Below are positions 23,209 to 35,324 of a stretch of 64,000 nt of DNA, one piece after another. The stretch lies in NCBI GenBank assembly GCA_037501455.1, contig CM074856.1:22031001-22095000 (forward strand), in the 5' to 3' direction. Numbering within the stretch: the stretch's first letter is position 1; each line of letters opens with the position of its first letter. Position numbers and translations under genes: made by a program. Origin of the DNA: Lantana camara (taxonomy: Eukaryota; Streptophyta; Magnoliopsida; Lamiales; Verbenaceae). A model generated the notes under the pieces. That model was not told where the DNA came from. It ran no database searches and saw nothing but the letters and a program-made list of their open reading frames with translations.

Positions 23209-25417
23209 AGTGCCCTAAAAATTCAATTTATTGAATTAATTAAATTGAATTTACAGCGAGTTGTGAGTATTTCACATATTGATAATTAATGGCGTGTGAT
23301 GGTATTCTTATATGAAATATGTTTCATAGGAAAAGACTTGGAATACCGATATTACGTGTCATTAAAGTTCTAGTCGGTAAGATAAGAATATGTTCTTATC
23401 ATGACTATAACGTGGTTATATAAGATGATTAGTCTTTCGTCATAGGGAATGGTGATTCCAATTATAACACGTTGATGATTTTCAATAGGATTGGAAACAT
23501 CGAACTGGACCACTGAGATTATTTATTTTATACTGCTATCTAAAATGAATAAAATCTCAAGAAACATTGTACTCTTAATCCTGATAATGTTTCGGCTTTA
23601 GGCATGTAGTGTTAGTCACTGTAATATACTCGAAGTGAGGTCTCGGTAACAGGTGGCCAAAATACTTTGTATGATTCGGTGACAACATGAAATGTGCTAA
23701 AGAATTATATTGATCGAGGAATCTGTGACCTTGCTGGAAGGTAAAAGATATCCCTGAAATAGATTTGCAAAAGTTCGAATTAAGGCTTTGGCCAAAGCAC
23801 TTCGTGTGATACGTCACCGAAGTTGTATGTTGAATGTGTTTCACATACAGAGAATTTGAATTTAAGGCGAATCAATAAATTTCAGATTGAAATGAAAAAT
23901 AAATGATAGTAGTAGCAATTTATTTTTCATGGATATCTACACGGAGGAGTGAAATGCGAAATTATTCTAGATCGAGAAATTCGTGAATAATTTAATTAAT
24001 TTTAGAGTGCAACAATATTTATTTAGTGGAATTAAATACTGTTAAATGGTAATTAATTACTATCATGAGATGATAATATATTAACCCGTTTGGAGCTAAA
24101 ATTAATTAGTCCTGCAGGTCCTCATGCAAGCCCCAATTGAAAACCCGAAGAGAAAATACTAACAGGAGAAAGAGAAATGAATTTTCAAAGTGTTTGAAAA
24201 TAAGCCAAGGGATTTATTTTAAAAAAATAAATCAAAGTTCCAAATATTTGGAACTGCCCGGAATTTTATTTTGGAGAAAATAAAATTTTAATTTTTTTTA
24301 AATAAAAATAATTTAAAAAAAGTGACGTGGCACATGACGTGGCACGCCACGTCAGCAGGTTGGGCCCAGTTGGCACTGACGCACGTCCGCGTGGCGCGCC
24401 AAGTGGACGGCAGGGATTGCGCCACGTAGCCGTGAAGTAACGATCCAGATTTGGTCCGGAAACGGGTCGGTCAAAGCGGGTCAAACGAATAGGGTCGGAC
24501 CCTATTTGGATAGGGTCAAACCGGGTCCGATCCGGGTAGGACCAGACCCGGACACATGTCGCATTTTGGAGGTGTCTACGCCCATCAACACGCGCCAACC
24601 ACTTGGCGCCCTTCCAGTGGCGCGTGGGGACACGTGTCGGCGCGTGGTTGGTGGCGTTGGATTCGCGGTGACGAGCTCTTCAATGGGGCATAATTTGATT
24701 GGCCATCCGGGACACGGTTTGTACGCGGTATTGTGAAATGACCATTTTATCCTTGCTTTTGTGTCTAAAATGACCAAAACGCCCTCCGTTTTATGCCTAT
24801 AAATAGGCTGATCCCCTTGCCATTTTTCTCATTCAATTTTGGGAGAGGTTTTGGCTAGTTCTTAGCTTTGAAACCATATCCCTTTTCTCCTAGTTAATTC
24901 CGATTTATTTTGGAATTAATTTTAATTAGGTGTTTGTATATAAAACGCCTAATTTCGGGAGATTAAACCCTGAAAAGGGTTTTCTAGTTTAAAGTTTATT
25001 TTCTCTAAGTATTTAGAGAAATACTTTCGGAGCCCACACTCCGAGGGTTTCTCTGGGGTTATTGCAGGGAAGCTCTGCCGGTTTCACGAGGAGATCGGGT
25101 ATCGGGTTCACGGGAGGTGAATTCGGGAGCTGAAAAAATGCCGTTAGATAGCCATGTTTGCAGTACGTTAATATTTTATGGTTGTATTATTTTAAGCATG
25201 ATAAATTATATGCTCTTAAGTGTTAATTGCATGTTAGATATTTATCTGCTTAAGTGATTTAAAATTTATTATCAATTGCATGTATATACTTGAGTAGATC
25301 CGGCTAGTCTTCCGCTATTGTATTAAAATGTTTTAGAAATATTTTAATACTTGTATTATAATAAAAATTTTAAAATGTGGTCCCGGACTGCTACTGTTCT
25401 GGGCCCACCTCCCAGCA
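23209..25417 (+). mobile_element. Copia-type solo LTR, 2209 bp, TSD GTTAT
   Basis: It begins TGTTGGGAATAGTGCCC and ends CCTCCCAGCA, near-inverted termini. GTTAT flanks it at 23204-23208 and 25418-25422. The start resembles the LTR at 12407. A TATA box (CCTATAAATAGGC) lies at about 24797-24809. Upstream is a GC-rich block (24320-24660) with ACGTGGC-type elements and GGGTC repeats. No interior or second LTR exists, which indicates LTR-LTR recombination. Confidence 0.88.
24318..24810 (+). promoter_or_regulatory. LTR promoter with ACGTGG elements and TATA box
   Basis: GACGTGGCAC occurs twice (about 24322-24343), followed by GCCACGTCAG (about 24345-24354), with a CACGTG near 24631. The TATAAATAGG lies about 170 bp further on. 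ACGTGGC is the ABRE core bound by ABA-related bZIP factors. Confidence 0.6.
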
Positions 25418-25422
25418 GTTAT

Positions 25423-27057
25423 TTATTCGAACTATTCTATGATTAATTGTAAATTTAAATAATTATGTGCGTATATGTTTTAAATCGTTTAATTTAATTT
25501 AATTCGAATTTATTTTCATGAAATAATTGTTTAAGTTGATTTTAAATCCCTCACGTTATTTAACTTGTTTAATTGAATTTATTCGAATTCTTTGAGAATT
25601 ATTTGCCAATTAATTGTTTTTGGGGTGCCGTTAAAGTGTACGAAAGGTTTTCTAAAATTAAATTGAATTAAACTCTAAGTGGTAAAATTCTTTCCTGTTT
25701 TAATTTATAAATTGTTTCGGAGTTTGTAAATTTATTGTATGGTACTCAGATTTTATTTTACGATTTTTCAACCCGTTCGGGTTCGGATTAAGTATTCGGA
25801 ATCGCCCTTGGACCGGCCAAAACCCTCATTCTCTCTCTCCTCCCTTTTCTCTCCCCGAGTTTGGTCGAGACCCCCCTCCCCCAAGAATTGCAACTTTTCC
25901 GTCCGGCCACCGATTTACGTAAATGAATAGTCAAAATTGAAGTACTCGACGAGAGGATCACAACCGTACCAATTTCACCGCCCGATGATGACCGACGGAG
26001 GCGCTACGGCGCCTAAAAGTAGCGGGTTGCGCTACCCCCCTCAATGGCGAATTCCGGCGAGCTTCGCTGGCCAACCACCCTCTTACCCCATGGTTTTCGA
26101 CCCCCCTGAACACGTTCTCGACATCAGTTCTGCGTGAAAACCAATGGAAATGGTGGTTTTTGGCAAGCAGCGGTGGCAGTATTCAGGGTGGCCGATGACT
26201 GAGTTCCAGTAACCCAACAACGACGATAGCATAGGGGTTTTACTGGGTTCGACGAAGCGAGTCGAATGGTGGCGGTCACGCCGCCTGAAACCCACCGGAT
26301 CGACGACAGCCCGGCTACTGTTCAAGGTGGCACCAGTTTCGGTAACTTTTTTTGGCAAATATCATATGGGTTTCGAAGGCCTCGTCATGGGTAAGCCAAT
26401 GCCTTTTACGGATTCGATTTTCGTTTACCGATTTGAGAGTAATTGGATTTTGAAGATTTTGGGGTTTTCATGTTCTTAGATGTGAAACTGGGGACGTTTG
26501 GCTTGGAATTTTCAAAAAGTGATCGAGGATTTGGAATGGGCACGAAGATTACATTCTCGGGTGATGTTTCGAGATTTTTTCAGCACGTTTCGACGGCGGA
26601 CGAACGGTGGCCGGCCACTGTTCCGGCGGCTCCGGTGGGGGCGTTCCGGCGGTCCTCGGACAGTTTGTCCACCTCGTTGTGGTGAGTCCAACGCCACTTC
26701 CCGTTCATTAATCGGATGCTCGAATTAATTGTTATGAATTATTTTGTGTATTTAGGAATTATTTGATTTAATTGTTTAAATGTAAATTAAATGCGATTTG
26801 CTTGATTTTTCGATCGAAATGTATTCTTATGTATCCAAAATCATGTATTAAATGAATTGTATAGGAATTGATGTTTTCGTTTGCAATTTGAATCCCGATA
26901 CGTTGAATTTATGCTACTTGATTAACATAAAAGGGGTGTTTGTGTAATAATTTGGAATCCTTACTAATTACATTGTACATGTTATCTCTTGAAATTATAT
27001 GAATGTGTGCAACACTTGAACTTATATTCCTAATGCGTGACATAAATGAACCGGAGA
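25423..27057 (+). other. Interior of the long LTR between nested insertions
   Basis: This is AT-rich sequence changing to a CT-rich and GC-rich stretch (25800-26690). It includes a lone near-perfect dyad centred on GGCCGGCC at 26602-26623. Short frames at 25739-26730 have no recognisable domain and are not called as genes. Confidence 0.6.
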
Positions 27058-27459
27058 CATGTTGTAGCACCCCTTTACACGTGGAGGTGCCACACCCCCG
27101 CACTATAGGTCAATCCACATACGAAACGGCAATCCGTACATGAACTAACCTATAGCGAACGGGTGACAATGCAATACACGACAAGCTAGACGAGATTAAC
27201 TCATACATGTAACAGAACAAAGCGGAAGCATGCTATACTATCGATCATTTATCAAGTAATTTACACTTGGATTTTACCTATCAATACATTATCATCTCCT
27301 AAATACAAAACATGTAATCTTGACAATAATTCCTTGGAAATGATAAACAAATAAGTAAATACACCTCGTGGGGCTCGAATGCAAGGACTCGACTCAGCTC
27401 GATTCTCACCTAGCATGTACCTACAAGAACACGACATGTATATTGATTTCCCGAATAAC

Positions 27460-27590
27460 TCCATCACTCCCATGAACCCTATCACACCAATAAACACCAT
27501 CACTCCAATCTCTCCATCACTCCAATATACTCCATCACTCCACTCCCTCCATCACTCCAATCCCTCCATCACTCCAATCACGATAAAGCA
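27460..27590 (+). repeat. CATCACTCC-type short repeats
   Basis: Repeated CCATCACTCCAAT-like units lie inside the inverted solo LTR. This is simple-sequence expansion. Confidence 0.75.
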
Positions 27591-27640
27591 TCTTCAAGGT
27601 AAGGGGAACCTAAATGGAATGGCCCTTCCTTGTCGATACC

Positions 27641-27912
27641 CATTCATGCTACGCACGTTAGGATTTATGATTCCCACGTGCGGGATTCCTTCCTCCACCA
27701 GTCTCCTGATGGGTTCAGGGGTCATCCCATTTGATACACATTCATGCTACGCACGTTAGGATTTATGATTCCCACGTGCGGGATTCCTTCCTCCACCAGT
27801 CTCCTGATGGGTTCAGGGGTCATCCCGACATGCTACGCACGTTAGGATTGATGATTCCCACGTGCGAGATTTCTTCCTTCACCAGTCTCCTGATGGATTC
27901 AGGGGTCATCCC
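27641..27912 (+). repeat. Three tandem copies (98, about 86 and 83 bp), each with a G-box
   Basis: Units begin near 27641, 27739 and 27825. Each contains ATGCTACGCACGTTAGGAT, CCCACGTGCG and CACCAGTCTCCTGATGG. The third unit has lost about 12 bp at its start. The CACGTG in each unit is a potential bZIP/bHLH site. Confidence 0.9.
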
Positions 27913-27925
27913 ATTAATCACATTG

Positions 27926-28045
27926 CACGCATTGCTTTGCATGAACATGATACCAATCAAACTACACGCATTGCTTTGCATGAGCCTGATTTGCTTGCTA
28001 TCCGTTGAACGATTCGATCCTGTACGCGCATTGCTTTGCATGATC
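27926..28045 (+). repeat. Three copies of GCATTGCTTTGCATGA
   Basis: Copies lie at about 27929, 27969 and 28028, each followed by a variable segment. They lie next to the 98-bp repeats in the same LTR. Confidence 0.85.
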
Positions 28046-28286
28046 AAGACCTGCTTGCTACACACTTAAGAGCTTGAAAATGATTAGTGATAAACAGGTA
28101 TTCCTATACCTATTTGGTCCAAACTTCATAAGACGAGAAACCGTGCAAAGGACAATGTAGCATAATATAATCATATTATTGCATGATATTGATCATATAA
28201 TAGCATGTTGGGGTTAATTAAAGGTAAAGAAAAGGATTTGGAATTCTCCATTTTATGCAGAAACTTTCTGCCTCTCCAGGGGTCTG

Positions 28287-28488
28287 GGAACGGCCGTTCC
28301 GGCCCTTAGTGTAAAATGGGAATGGCCGTTCCCAGCTCCCCGAAGTGACTCCCGAAGATAGGAACGGCCGTTCCGGCTTACAAGACAAAATGGGAACGGT
28401 CGTTCCCGTTCTCGCCGCCCTGCACATTGTTCAAATATATGGGAACGGCCGTTCCCCAATTACAAAGGGAACGGGAAGGGCCGTTCCC
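28287..28488 (-). repeat. Array of six GGGAACGGCCGTTCCC palindromes
   Basis: Centres are at 28293.5, 28325.5, 28367.5, 28399.5, 28448.5 and 28480.5, so spacings are 32, 42, 32, 49 and 32 bp. Most copies are perfect or one-mismatch dyads. In the 32-bp intervals, read in LTR orientation, the spacers begin with related T-rich sequence. The array lies about 905-1106 bp from the LTR start. Confidence 0.95.
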
Positions 28489-29398
28489 GTTTTACAGAAT
28501 ATGCAGAAAACAGAGCAGGAGAACAGGGGAACACGAACCATAACCCAAGATGCCTCAAACACTCATAATTCAACTCTTAATGCATAATCTATAGAAAGGA
28601 ACTTATATGCATGCTTTAGGAATAACAAAGCCCAATATAAACATACAAATTATGCCTTAATCATCATAATCACTAACTTTCCTCATCTATCAACTCATGC
28701 CATATCCTTCCATGATTTCAAGAATTCAAGCACTAATTCAAGTTTAAACCTCCTAATCATGCTTCTAACATCTAAAACACATCCTATTCAAGTTAACCTC
28801 AAACCCTAGCTTTATATATGATCAAGAATCATCAATACACACATATACCCACCTTGAAATGAAAAGAAATGGAGAAAATAGAAGATGAAGATGATCAAGC
28901 TCTAATTCTTGCAATATTTCTTGAAATTCTTGATGAAAAGGATGAAAATCACTTCTCCCTTTTTAGCTTGGATGTACCAAGAGGGAAATGAAGCAAATAT
29001 GTTGGTAGTTCTTGGATGAAATGAGAGCAAGGAAGCTTGGAGATTATATAACGATTCATCAAACTTTGAAATATGTGAATTGCCATAATTTGCACTTTAA
29101 TCCTTCAATTGTTTAAGTTATGCAATTAAGGATGCCAGGTTTGGAAAATGATCAATTAAGAACATCTAAACAATTGAGGCATATTCAGGAAATAATTCAG
29201 GTAACAATTAAATTCAATTTGTACAATAATGCTCAAATTGATACATATTACATGTAATCACATTGAAATATAATTTATGCAATTTGTCACGAATTATAAA
29301 AATTTAATAAACAAAAGAATTAAAATAATTCTAGCTCTTGGAAAAGTCACACATGTCGTGCGTACCTGGAAAATCGGAATTTGGGGCGTTACACATGT

Positions 29399-31339
29399 TG
29401 TTTACCTTGGAACTATGATTTGTTCTTGCCATGTTTATAATATTACGAATCTCATGCATACTTAAATAATCAATTGCTTTTATCTATGCACTTTACGTCT
29501 AAACTTGAGCTTGATGCTCAATTACAAGATTTTAATTGAACTTTATAACCATGAATGATTTAATATTCGTATTTTGAAAGTCTTAATTGTCTAAATTAAT
29601 CTTGCATGCTATGAATGATTAAATTTGGAACATTATATTTTAGTTTAGGTGATGGCATGATTTGAATTCAATATGTACAACGTGTAAACTTTATGTATGC
29701 TTTAATTACGTATGGGAATGACTTGATTGGGATTTGTTGTATGCTTCTTTGACTAAATTACATCCTTTGATGAATAGTTGTAAATTGTAACTTGTTTTCT
29801 TGAGATAATTAGATAAGTAACTGATCTTTTGGCCTTGCAATGTGTGAATTTTATATGAAATGTGGTATATGAGTATAAATTATTTGTTTTGCGAATGTGT
29901 GTCGTATGAGTTCTATTTTGTGCATTCATGAGCATGGCCGTGCGTCTTTGTAGTTCATTCTTGAGTCTGAGTCCTCTGTTTTGTGTTCAGTTTGGTACAG
30001 GTGCACCCGGGGTGGTGATAAGTGCGTCTTGTGGGTTCCGGGGTGAACCGTTTGCTTTGTCTTTAGCTTCGTTTGGTGCCAGACGAGGTTTTCTTTGTTT
30101 TTAGTTATGTCGACCTACAACCCTATATGTGTTTTGAGCCCTCTATGCGACTATGTATATATATATGTATTTAAATACGTGTTTTATATGTATTTTGAGG
30201 GATTTATCCTGCTTGTTAAAAACCTTTGAAAAAACGATTTTTACTTATATGTATGATATTTTCCGTTTGATTTTGAAAAAGCTTTGGTATGTGTGAGTGT
30301 GTAGCTAGTTTGGCTTTGAAAGATAAGCTCTGTTGGAATTTGAATTTGACTTTGAACTTGGGTCCCGGAGAAGTGGTATGGTATCTCGGGACGGCCGTGG
30401 GGTCGATGAGCTCTCCCATCAACACAAATCCATTGAGAGATTCGCCTAACCTTAGGAGGTTGAGGAATGGTGGATTTCTTGATCCGGTGGTAACCCCGTC
30501 GAAGGTGCAGGGAAGTGATTAAACCCTGACTCGTGTGACTTTGAACGATAGTTAGCACTTGCTACCCTTCTATCACCCGGAGTAAGGTTGGTTTCTGATT
30601 TTGTTTTGAATATGAATATGACTTTGAATAAGAGGAGTTTGCTTGGAAAACTCGTACTCACCTAGTTAGTTTGAATTTGAATTTGGTTCGTGAAACGGGA
30701 ATGGATTCATAATTAATAAAAGTTGGTTGATTTCGGCTTTTGAGCCTTAAACTCTTTTATATATCTATTATCACGTGAAAATTGTTTTAGATTGCAAAAA
30801 CCATGCCCCGATTCATGAGCTTTTGAATTTGATATATGCTTTGCTCGTATGTATATGTTTGGGTGTGTGTGTTAGTCCCCTCACCAGTTGTTAGGACTAA
30901 CCCCTCCTCGTTGTTTCTTTTTCCCCCTTCCTTTGTTTGAGTTGCAGGTTTACTTTGGAGTTCGTTGGAGCTAGACGGTTGAGTCGAGTCTTTCATTTAT
31001 GTTCGTTTTGAGTTCAGTCTTTGTACTTGTATATGTCTTGCATACATTTGAATTCGTTATACATTGTAATTTATATAAGTTTAATTTATTTGTTATGATT
31101 ATGTTATTCAGGACAGGTTAGGACAAGTTCTTGAACTGGTTGAACCCGCTTGTTTGTATGTTTTTTTTCCGGGACAGGCTAGGATAGGTCCTTGGATTAG
31201 TTGAACCCTTGTAATTGATTTATTATATTTGAATTGTATTAATTATGCTCGATGAATGAAGTATTTTTTGAAAGTTCATATTTTACATTGTTTTCGCATT
31301 CAGGTTTTGCATCTTTTCGAGTGTACAGGGTTTAGGTAC
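29399..31339 (+). other. 3' half of the long LTR
   Basis: This LTR sequence resumes after the CATGT duplication. It shares blocks with other LTRs here: CGACCTACAACCCTATATGTG (about 30110) matches 63728 onward, and GTTGCAGG..TTTGGAGTT..GACGGTTGAGTCGAGTC matches 37431 onward. There are no genes. Confidence 0.6.
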
Positions 31340-33037
31340 TGTAACGCCCCGACTTTTAGACTGTACAGGTATGACGTCACGAGTGGGTTTAGACCGAGAG
31401 TTACGTGACTTATATGTTTTTTAAATTGTAAGTGAACTATATGATTTATATGACCTTTGACTATGCTATTTAAATTCGTTTATCACATGTTTACTTGTTA
31501 ATTAAATGTTTTCTTTTCCTTCTGCAATTATTTGAATTATATGAAATCCTTGGACTCAATCGAACCTTGTTTCGGACCTCAATCGTTCCCCAACTAAACC
31601 CCGGCAACCTAATTGAAGCACTTAAATTCTTGGAGGACCAAAGTGCAAATTCCCTCCTTTCTTCTCCCTTATTACACGATCCAACCCCCATTCCTTTCTC
31701 ATTCTTCTTCTTCATTTTTTCTCTTCTAACCACAAGACACCCAAACCCTTCTCTTCCTTCTCTCATTTGATCCATCAAGCAAGCAAGGAGGCAAGGAGAT
31801 TTCTTCCACTTCCAAGCAAGAATTCAAGCTCCATCCTCTTCCTTCATCTTCTCCTCCATCTCTTCCAAGGTATAATGTGAATTTTGTGTATATATGTCAT
31901 ATAAGATAGGGTTTGAATTTCTTTGAGTTTGAAGCATGAATTTGTATGTGTTTGATGCTCTAACACTTGAACCCATGAGTTTCATGCTTGATTATTTGAA
32001 TTCTTGAAGCTAGAATGTGTATATATATTGTATGTATGTATATGTGTGAATATGTATGTGGGTTTATGAATTTAGGTGTTTTAATTTGCCCTAAACTTGC
32101 ATTTGATGTTCCTACTTGGTATACTAAATGTTTTAGGGATAATGATTCTCACCCATCCGAACTATAGGCCATTTGGCAATTCACCATCCAAACTATTTCG
32201 CCCCCGAAACCACCATCTAAACTTTCAATTCCCGACAAACCACCATCCCACAGTGGTTTTGCCCCTTTTTTGAGCGGTTTTGACTCTTTTTTCAGCGGTT
32301 TTGGATGTTTTAACACATAATCTATGGAAAAATAACAAAGAGAGACAGATTTACATGTGTTAAAACATCCAAAACCGCTGAAAAAAGAGTCAAAACCGCT
32401 AAAAAAAGGGTCAAAACCACTGTGGAATGGTGGTTTGTCAGGAATTGAAAGTTTAGATGGTGGTTTCGGGGGTGAAATAGTTTGGATGGTGAATTGCCAA
32501 ATGGCCTATAGTTCGGATGGGTGAAAATCATTATCTCAATGTTTTAAGTGATTTGGGTTGAGTTTTGAGGTGTTTTGGTGATTTTTGGTCTTCTCCCGCG
32601 TTTGTGCCCTGTTTTCTGCGTATTTTTTGCCCCTGTTCTGAATCCGCGAGGGTAGATTTGAGGCAGAAACTTTGGATCCTCCCCTGTTTTCTGACTGAGA
32701 TTGTTTTGTCCCGTTTACCCTCATACGAACTCGGATTAACCTGATTTTTGAATCCACGGAAACCTCTTGAATTTTTTTAACCTGTCCCGCTTAGGTTGGA
32801 TTTTTTTTTATTTGTCTCCCGTTCAGTCGCTTTGAAGCGACTATTCCTTAGATACACAAGTCATGTTATTTTACACTTGAATCAAATTAAAAATGACCTA
32901 AAGTTAGGGATTTATCAATAAGTAATGTTGCGCCAATACCCAACCACTATGACTTGGTGCGTGTGCGGATTTTTCATTTCATACACGTGTCGGGTCCTAG
33001 TGCGAGGGATGTGGTGTCTTTCGTTTTGGGTGCTACA
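31340..33037 (+). mobile_element. Further Ty3-type LTR copy, 3' boundary uncertain
   Basis: It begins TGTAACGCCCCGAC within the last part of the long LTR. It has a pyrimidine-rich leader (31640-31860) and a donor-like CAAG|GTATAATG (31869/31870). The preceding five bases, GGTAC, are not found after any likely end. This LTR is therefore either truncated or shares its 3' end with the outer LTR after a deletion or recombination. The MITE at 32136-32537 lies inside it. Confidence 0.55.
32136..32537. mobile_element. Fold-back Mutator-like MITE, 402 bp, 9-bp TSD
   Basis: Two 183-bp arms (32136-32318 and 32355-32537) are about 96% complementary by eye around a 36-bp loop. The termini are GGGATAATGATT and its counterpart. 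AATGTTTTA is repeated perfectly at 32127-32135 and 32538-32546. A 9-bp duplication is typical of the Mutator superfamily. Transcription through it would give a long hairpin RNA. Confidence 0.93.
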
Positions 33038-33042
33038 GGAAG

Positions 33043-33900
33043 ACCTTTTTTCAAGATCCTAAGAAAGAAAAAATTCTAGTGAGATGATGAAATAGAACAG
33101 GAATTTAGAAAGCTGAAGAATCAATTGGGCAGGCTAATGGTACTCACCAAACCAGAGAAAGGAGACACGCTGATATTATACATTGTGGTAGACAAGAAGG
33201 TAGTAAGTTCAGTCATGATAAAAGAATATGAAGGAAACCAACTGCCCATATACTTTGTTAGTAAGGTATTAGCCGATGCAGAGGCCAAATACACGATTAT
33301 AGACAAGGGAGCACTTGTAGTAATAATAGCGGCCAGGAAATTGCGACCATATTTCATGGCGCACAGAGTATTGGTTCGAACAGATATACCACTAAAAAAG
33401 GTTTTGATCCGAACGGAGTTTTCAGGAAGACTGGTTCATTGGGCGATTGAGCTAGGCGAGTATGATATAGATTTCGAGGCAAGAAAGGCAATAAAGGCCC
33501 AAGTATTAGCTGAATTTATGGTTAAATTAACAGATACACCAGAAAATGAAGCATGATGTACTATTCATGTCGATGGCTCTTCAGGACAGACGGGTAGTGG
33601 AGCAGGAATAGTAGTCGTAACCCTGGAACAAGAACACATCGAGTAAGCAATGAGCCGGTACTTTCCAGCCTCAAATAATGAGGCCGAATACGAAGCACTC
33701 ATAGTCGGGTTATGGATTGCTCTTGGTGTGGGAGCGAACAGATTGCGAGCAATATCAGACTCGAAATTGGTTGTCAAACAGGTCACGGGGGAATATGAGG
33801 TCAAAGGATGATCGGATGCGGAGTTATGTGGAACAAGTGCAAAAGTTAACAGATAGATTGATAGAACTCCAAATAACACATGTGGAGCGAACAACAAATG
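33043..33900 (+). pseudogene. Ty3/gypsy RNase H and second (archaeal-type) RNase H
   Basis: The Ty3 pol continues after the GGAAG duplication. The frame at 33125-33556 is the first RNase H (LPIYFVSKVLADAEAKY). After a stop, a second domain follows in broken frames: IHVDGSSG, ASNNEAEYEALIVGL and ISDSKLVVKQV, with the D, E and D catalytic positions visible. Two RNase H domains mark the Tat lineage. Confidence 0.85.
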
Positions 33901-34289
33901 AAAGGGCGGATGTTTTGGCTAAATTAGCTAGCTCGCAAGAAGGAAGTCCAGTACAAAAATTCACTATTTTGGATAATATTCAACAGGTAAGAGCAATGTG
34001 TCTGCAATATAAATGGAAATACCGATTGGCGAACACCATATCTCAAATTCTTGAAGGGAGAGCAAAAAACGGGCATAACAATTAAGCAGGCAACAAGGTA
34101 TGGAGAACTAGAGGGTAAACTATATAGGAAAAACTATTTCTAATTATGGATGAAATGTGCGTCAATAGAAGAAGGAAGACAAATACTGCAGAAGGCACAA
34201 CAAGGATCGTGCGAAAGCCATGAAGGGGGAAGATTACTAGCCAGCAAAGTCTTGCGAGCATGTTTTTATTAGACAACCATACCAGCAGA

Positions 34290-35246
34290 CACGTTACAAA
34301 TGGTAAAGTAGTGTAAGGCATGTCAACTACATGGAAGTGCAGTAAGGAATCCGCCTGAGTATCTCAGAAGCATGAGCTCGCCCTGTCCTTTTGCAATTTG
34401 GGGTATTGATCTGATAGGCCCAATGCCACGAGCAGTAGCACAAAAACGATTCATTGTGGTCGCAATTGACTACTGTACTAAATGGGTCGAAGCGGAGGCT
34501 TTGCCCCCGTATCCGAACAGGATATAATTCAATTTTTTTGGAAAAATATATGTTGTAGATTCGGTATTTCAAGGATACTAATCTCTGATAATGGAACTCA
34601 GTCTGTAGGTAACAAGGTCAAGGATTGGTGTCAGGAACATGGTATTCAGCAAAACACAGCGTCTGTAGCACATCCACAAATGAATAGTCAAGTTGAAGTA
34701 ACGAACAGAATGATTCTCTAAGGAATCAAGATCAGGCTAGAAGACCATGCAGGGAGGTGGTGGGAATAGCTATTAAATGTCCTATGGGCTTACAGGACAT
34801 CACCGCGACGAGCGACCCAAGAATCACCTTTCAGCATGGTTTATGGGATAGAAGCGATCATACCAGCAGATATACTAGGCCAGTCCCACAGAGTTGAAAC
34901 ATTCAATATCGTAGAGAATGAGCAACTTCTCCGAACAGATTTAGATCTCATTGACGAACATAGACACTTGGTATATGTACGGGAGGAGCGGTACAAGGCA
35001 AAGATGCGGATAACCTTTAACAATAAAGTACGTCCGCGAGGATTCCAAGCAGGGGACTTGGTCCTGAAGCGAGCAGAGGTATCAAGAAGTGTTGGTAAGA
35101 TAGAGAGATCTTGGGACGAACCACATGTGGTAATCGAAGTACTGATAGGCGAAGCATACAAGATAGCAGAAGAGGATGTTCATGGCAATCACAAGGAACT
35201 ACCTAGGGCTTGGAATGCCCAACATCTCAAGAAGTATTACGTCTAG
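34290..35246 (+). pseudogene. Ty3/gypsy integrase
   Basis: A CxxC zinc segment (CKACQLHG) is followed by the DDE core in broken frames: WGIDLIGPMP, ISDNGTQ and QVEVTNR. The C-terminal part at 34836-35246 is an open 136-codon frame ending AQHLKKYYV. Several frameshifts make it non-functional. Confidence 0.88.
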
Positions 35247-35257
35247 ACACCAAGGTT

Positions 35258-35324
35258 GCACTCTTTTCCTTCGAAGGGGTTTTTTCCCATGAGGTTTTCC
35301 CCGACGAAGGTTTTTAATGAGGCA
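35258..35324 (+). promoter_or_regulatory. Conserved post-pol motif of the Tat-like element
   Basis: A block from TGCACTCTTTTCCTTCG to GGTTTTTAATGAGGCA follows the pol stop. An almost identical block follows the unrelated Copia pol at 49317-49383. A role near 3' end formation or plus-strand priming is possible, but nothing here shows it. Confidence 0.75.

Larger units (their letters stand above)
27063..29393 (-). mobile_element. Inverted solo LTR, Ty3-type, 2331 bp, TSD CATGT
   Basis: On the minus strand it starts TGTAACGCCCC and ends GGGGTGCTACA. CATGT flanks it at 27058-27062 and 29394-29398. It contains a candidate TATA (TATATAA, 29043-29050), a CT-rich leader, a donor-like CAAG|GTGGGT at 28853/28852, a six-palindrome array and two tandem repeat families. 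It has no coding sequence. Confidence 0.92.
23075..33037 (+). mobile_element. Long Ty3-type LTR (probably solo) with nested insertions, TSD GGAAG
   Basis: It starts TGTAACATCCCGCTCC and ends GGGTGCTACA, flanked by GGAAG at 23070-23074 and 33038-33042. The Ty3 pol reading continues across this duplication. I saw no gag or pol inside, so it is best read as a solo LTR enlarged by later insertions (23209-25417, 27063-29393, from 31340, 32136-32537). The GGGATGTGGTG..GGGTGCTACA end is shared with other LTRs in this window. Confidence 0.8.

Noticed and set aside
28287..28488. CRISPR-like array
   Set aside because: The repeats are palindromes within a plant LTR, spaced unevenly (32/42/49 bp) with related rather than unique spacers. 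There are no cas genes.
23075..33037. Complete Ty3 element with 5' LTR at 23075 and 3' LTR at 31340
   Set aside because: The two starts (TGTAACATCCCGCTCC and TGTAACGCCCCGAC) and the sequence after them are clearly different, and no gag or pol lies between.
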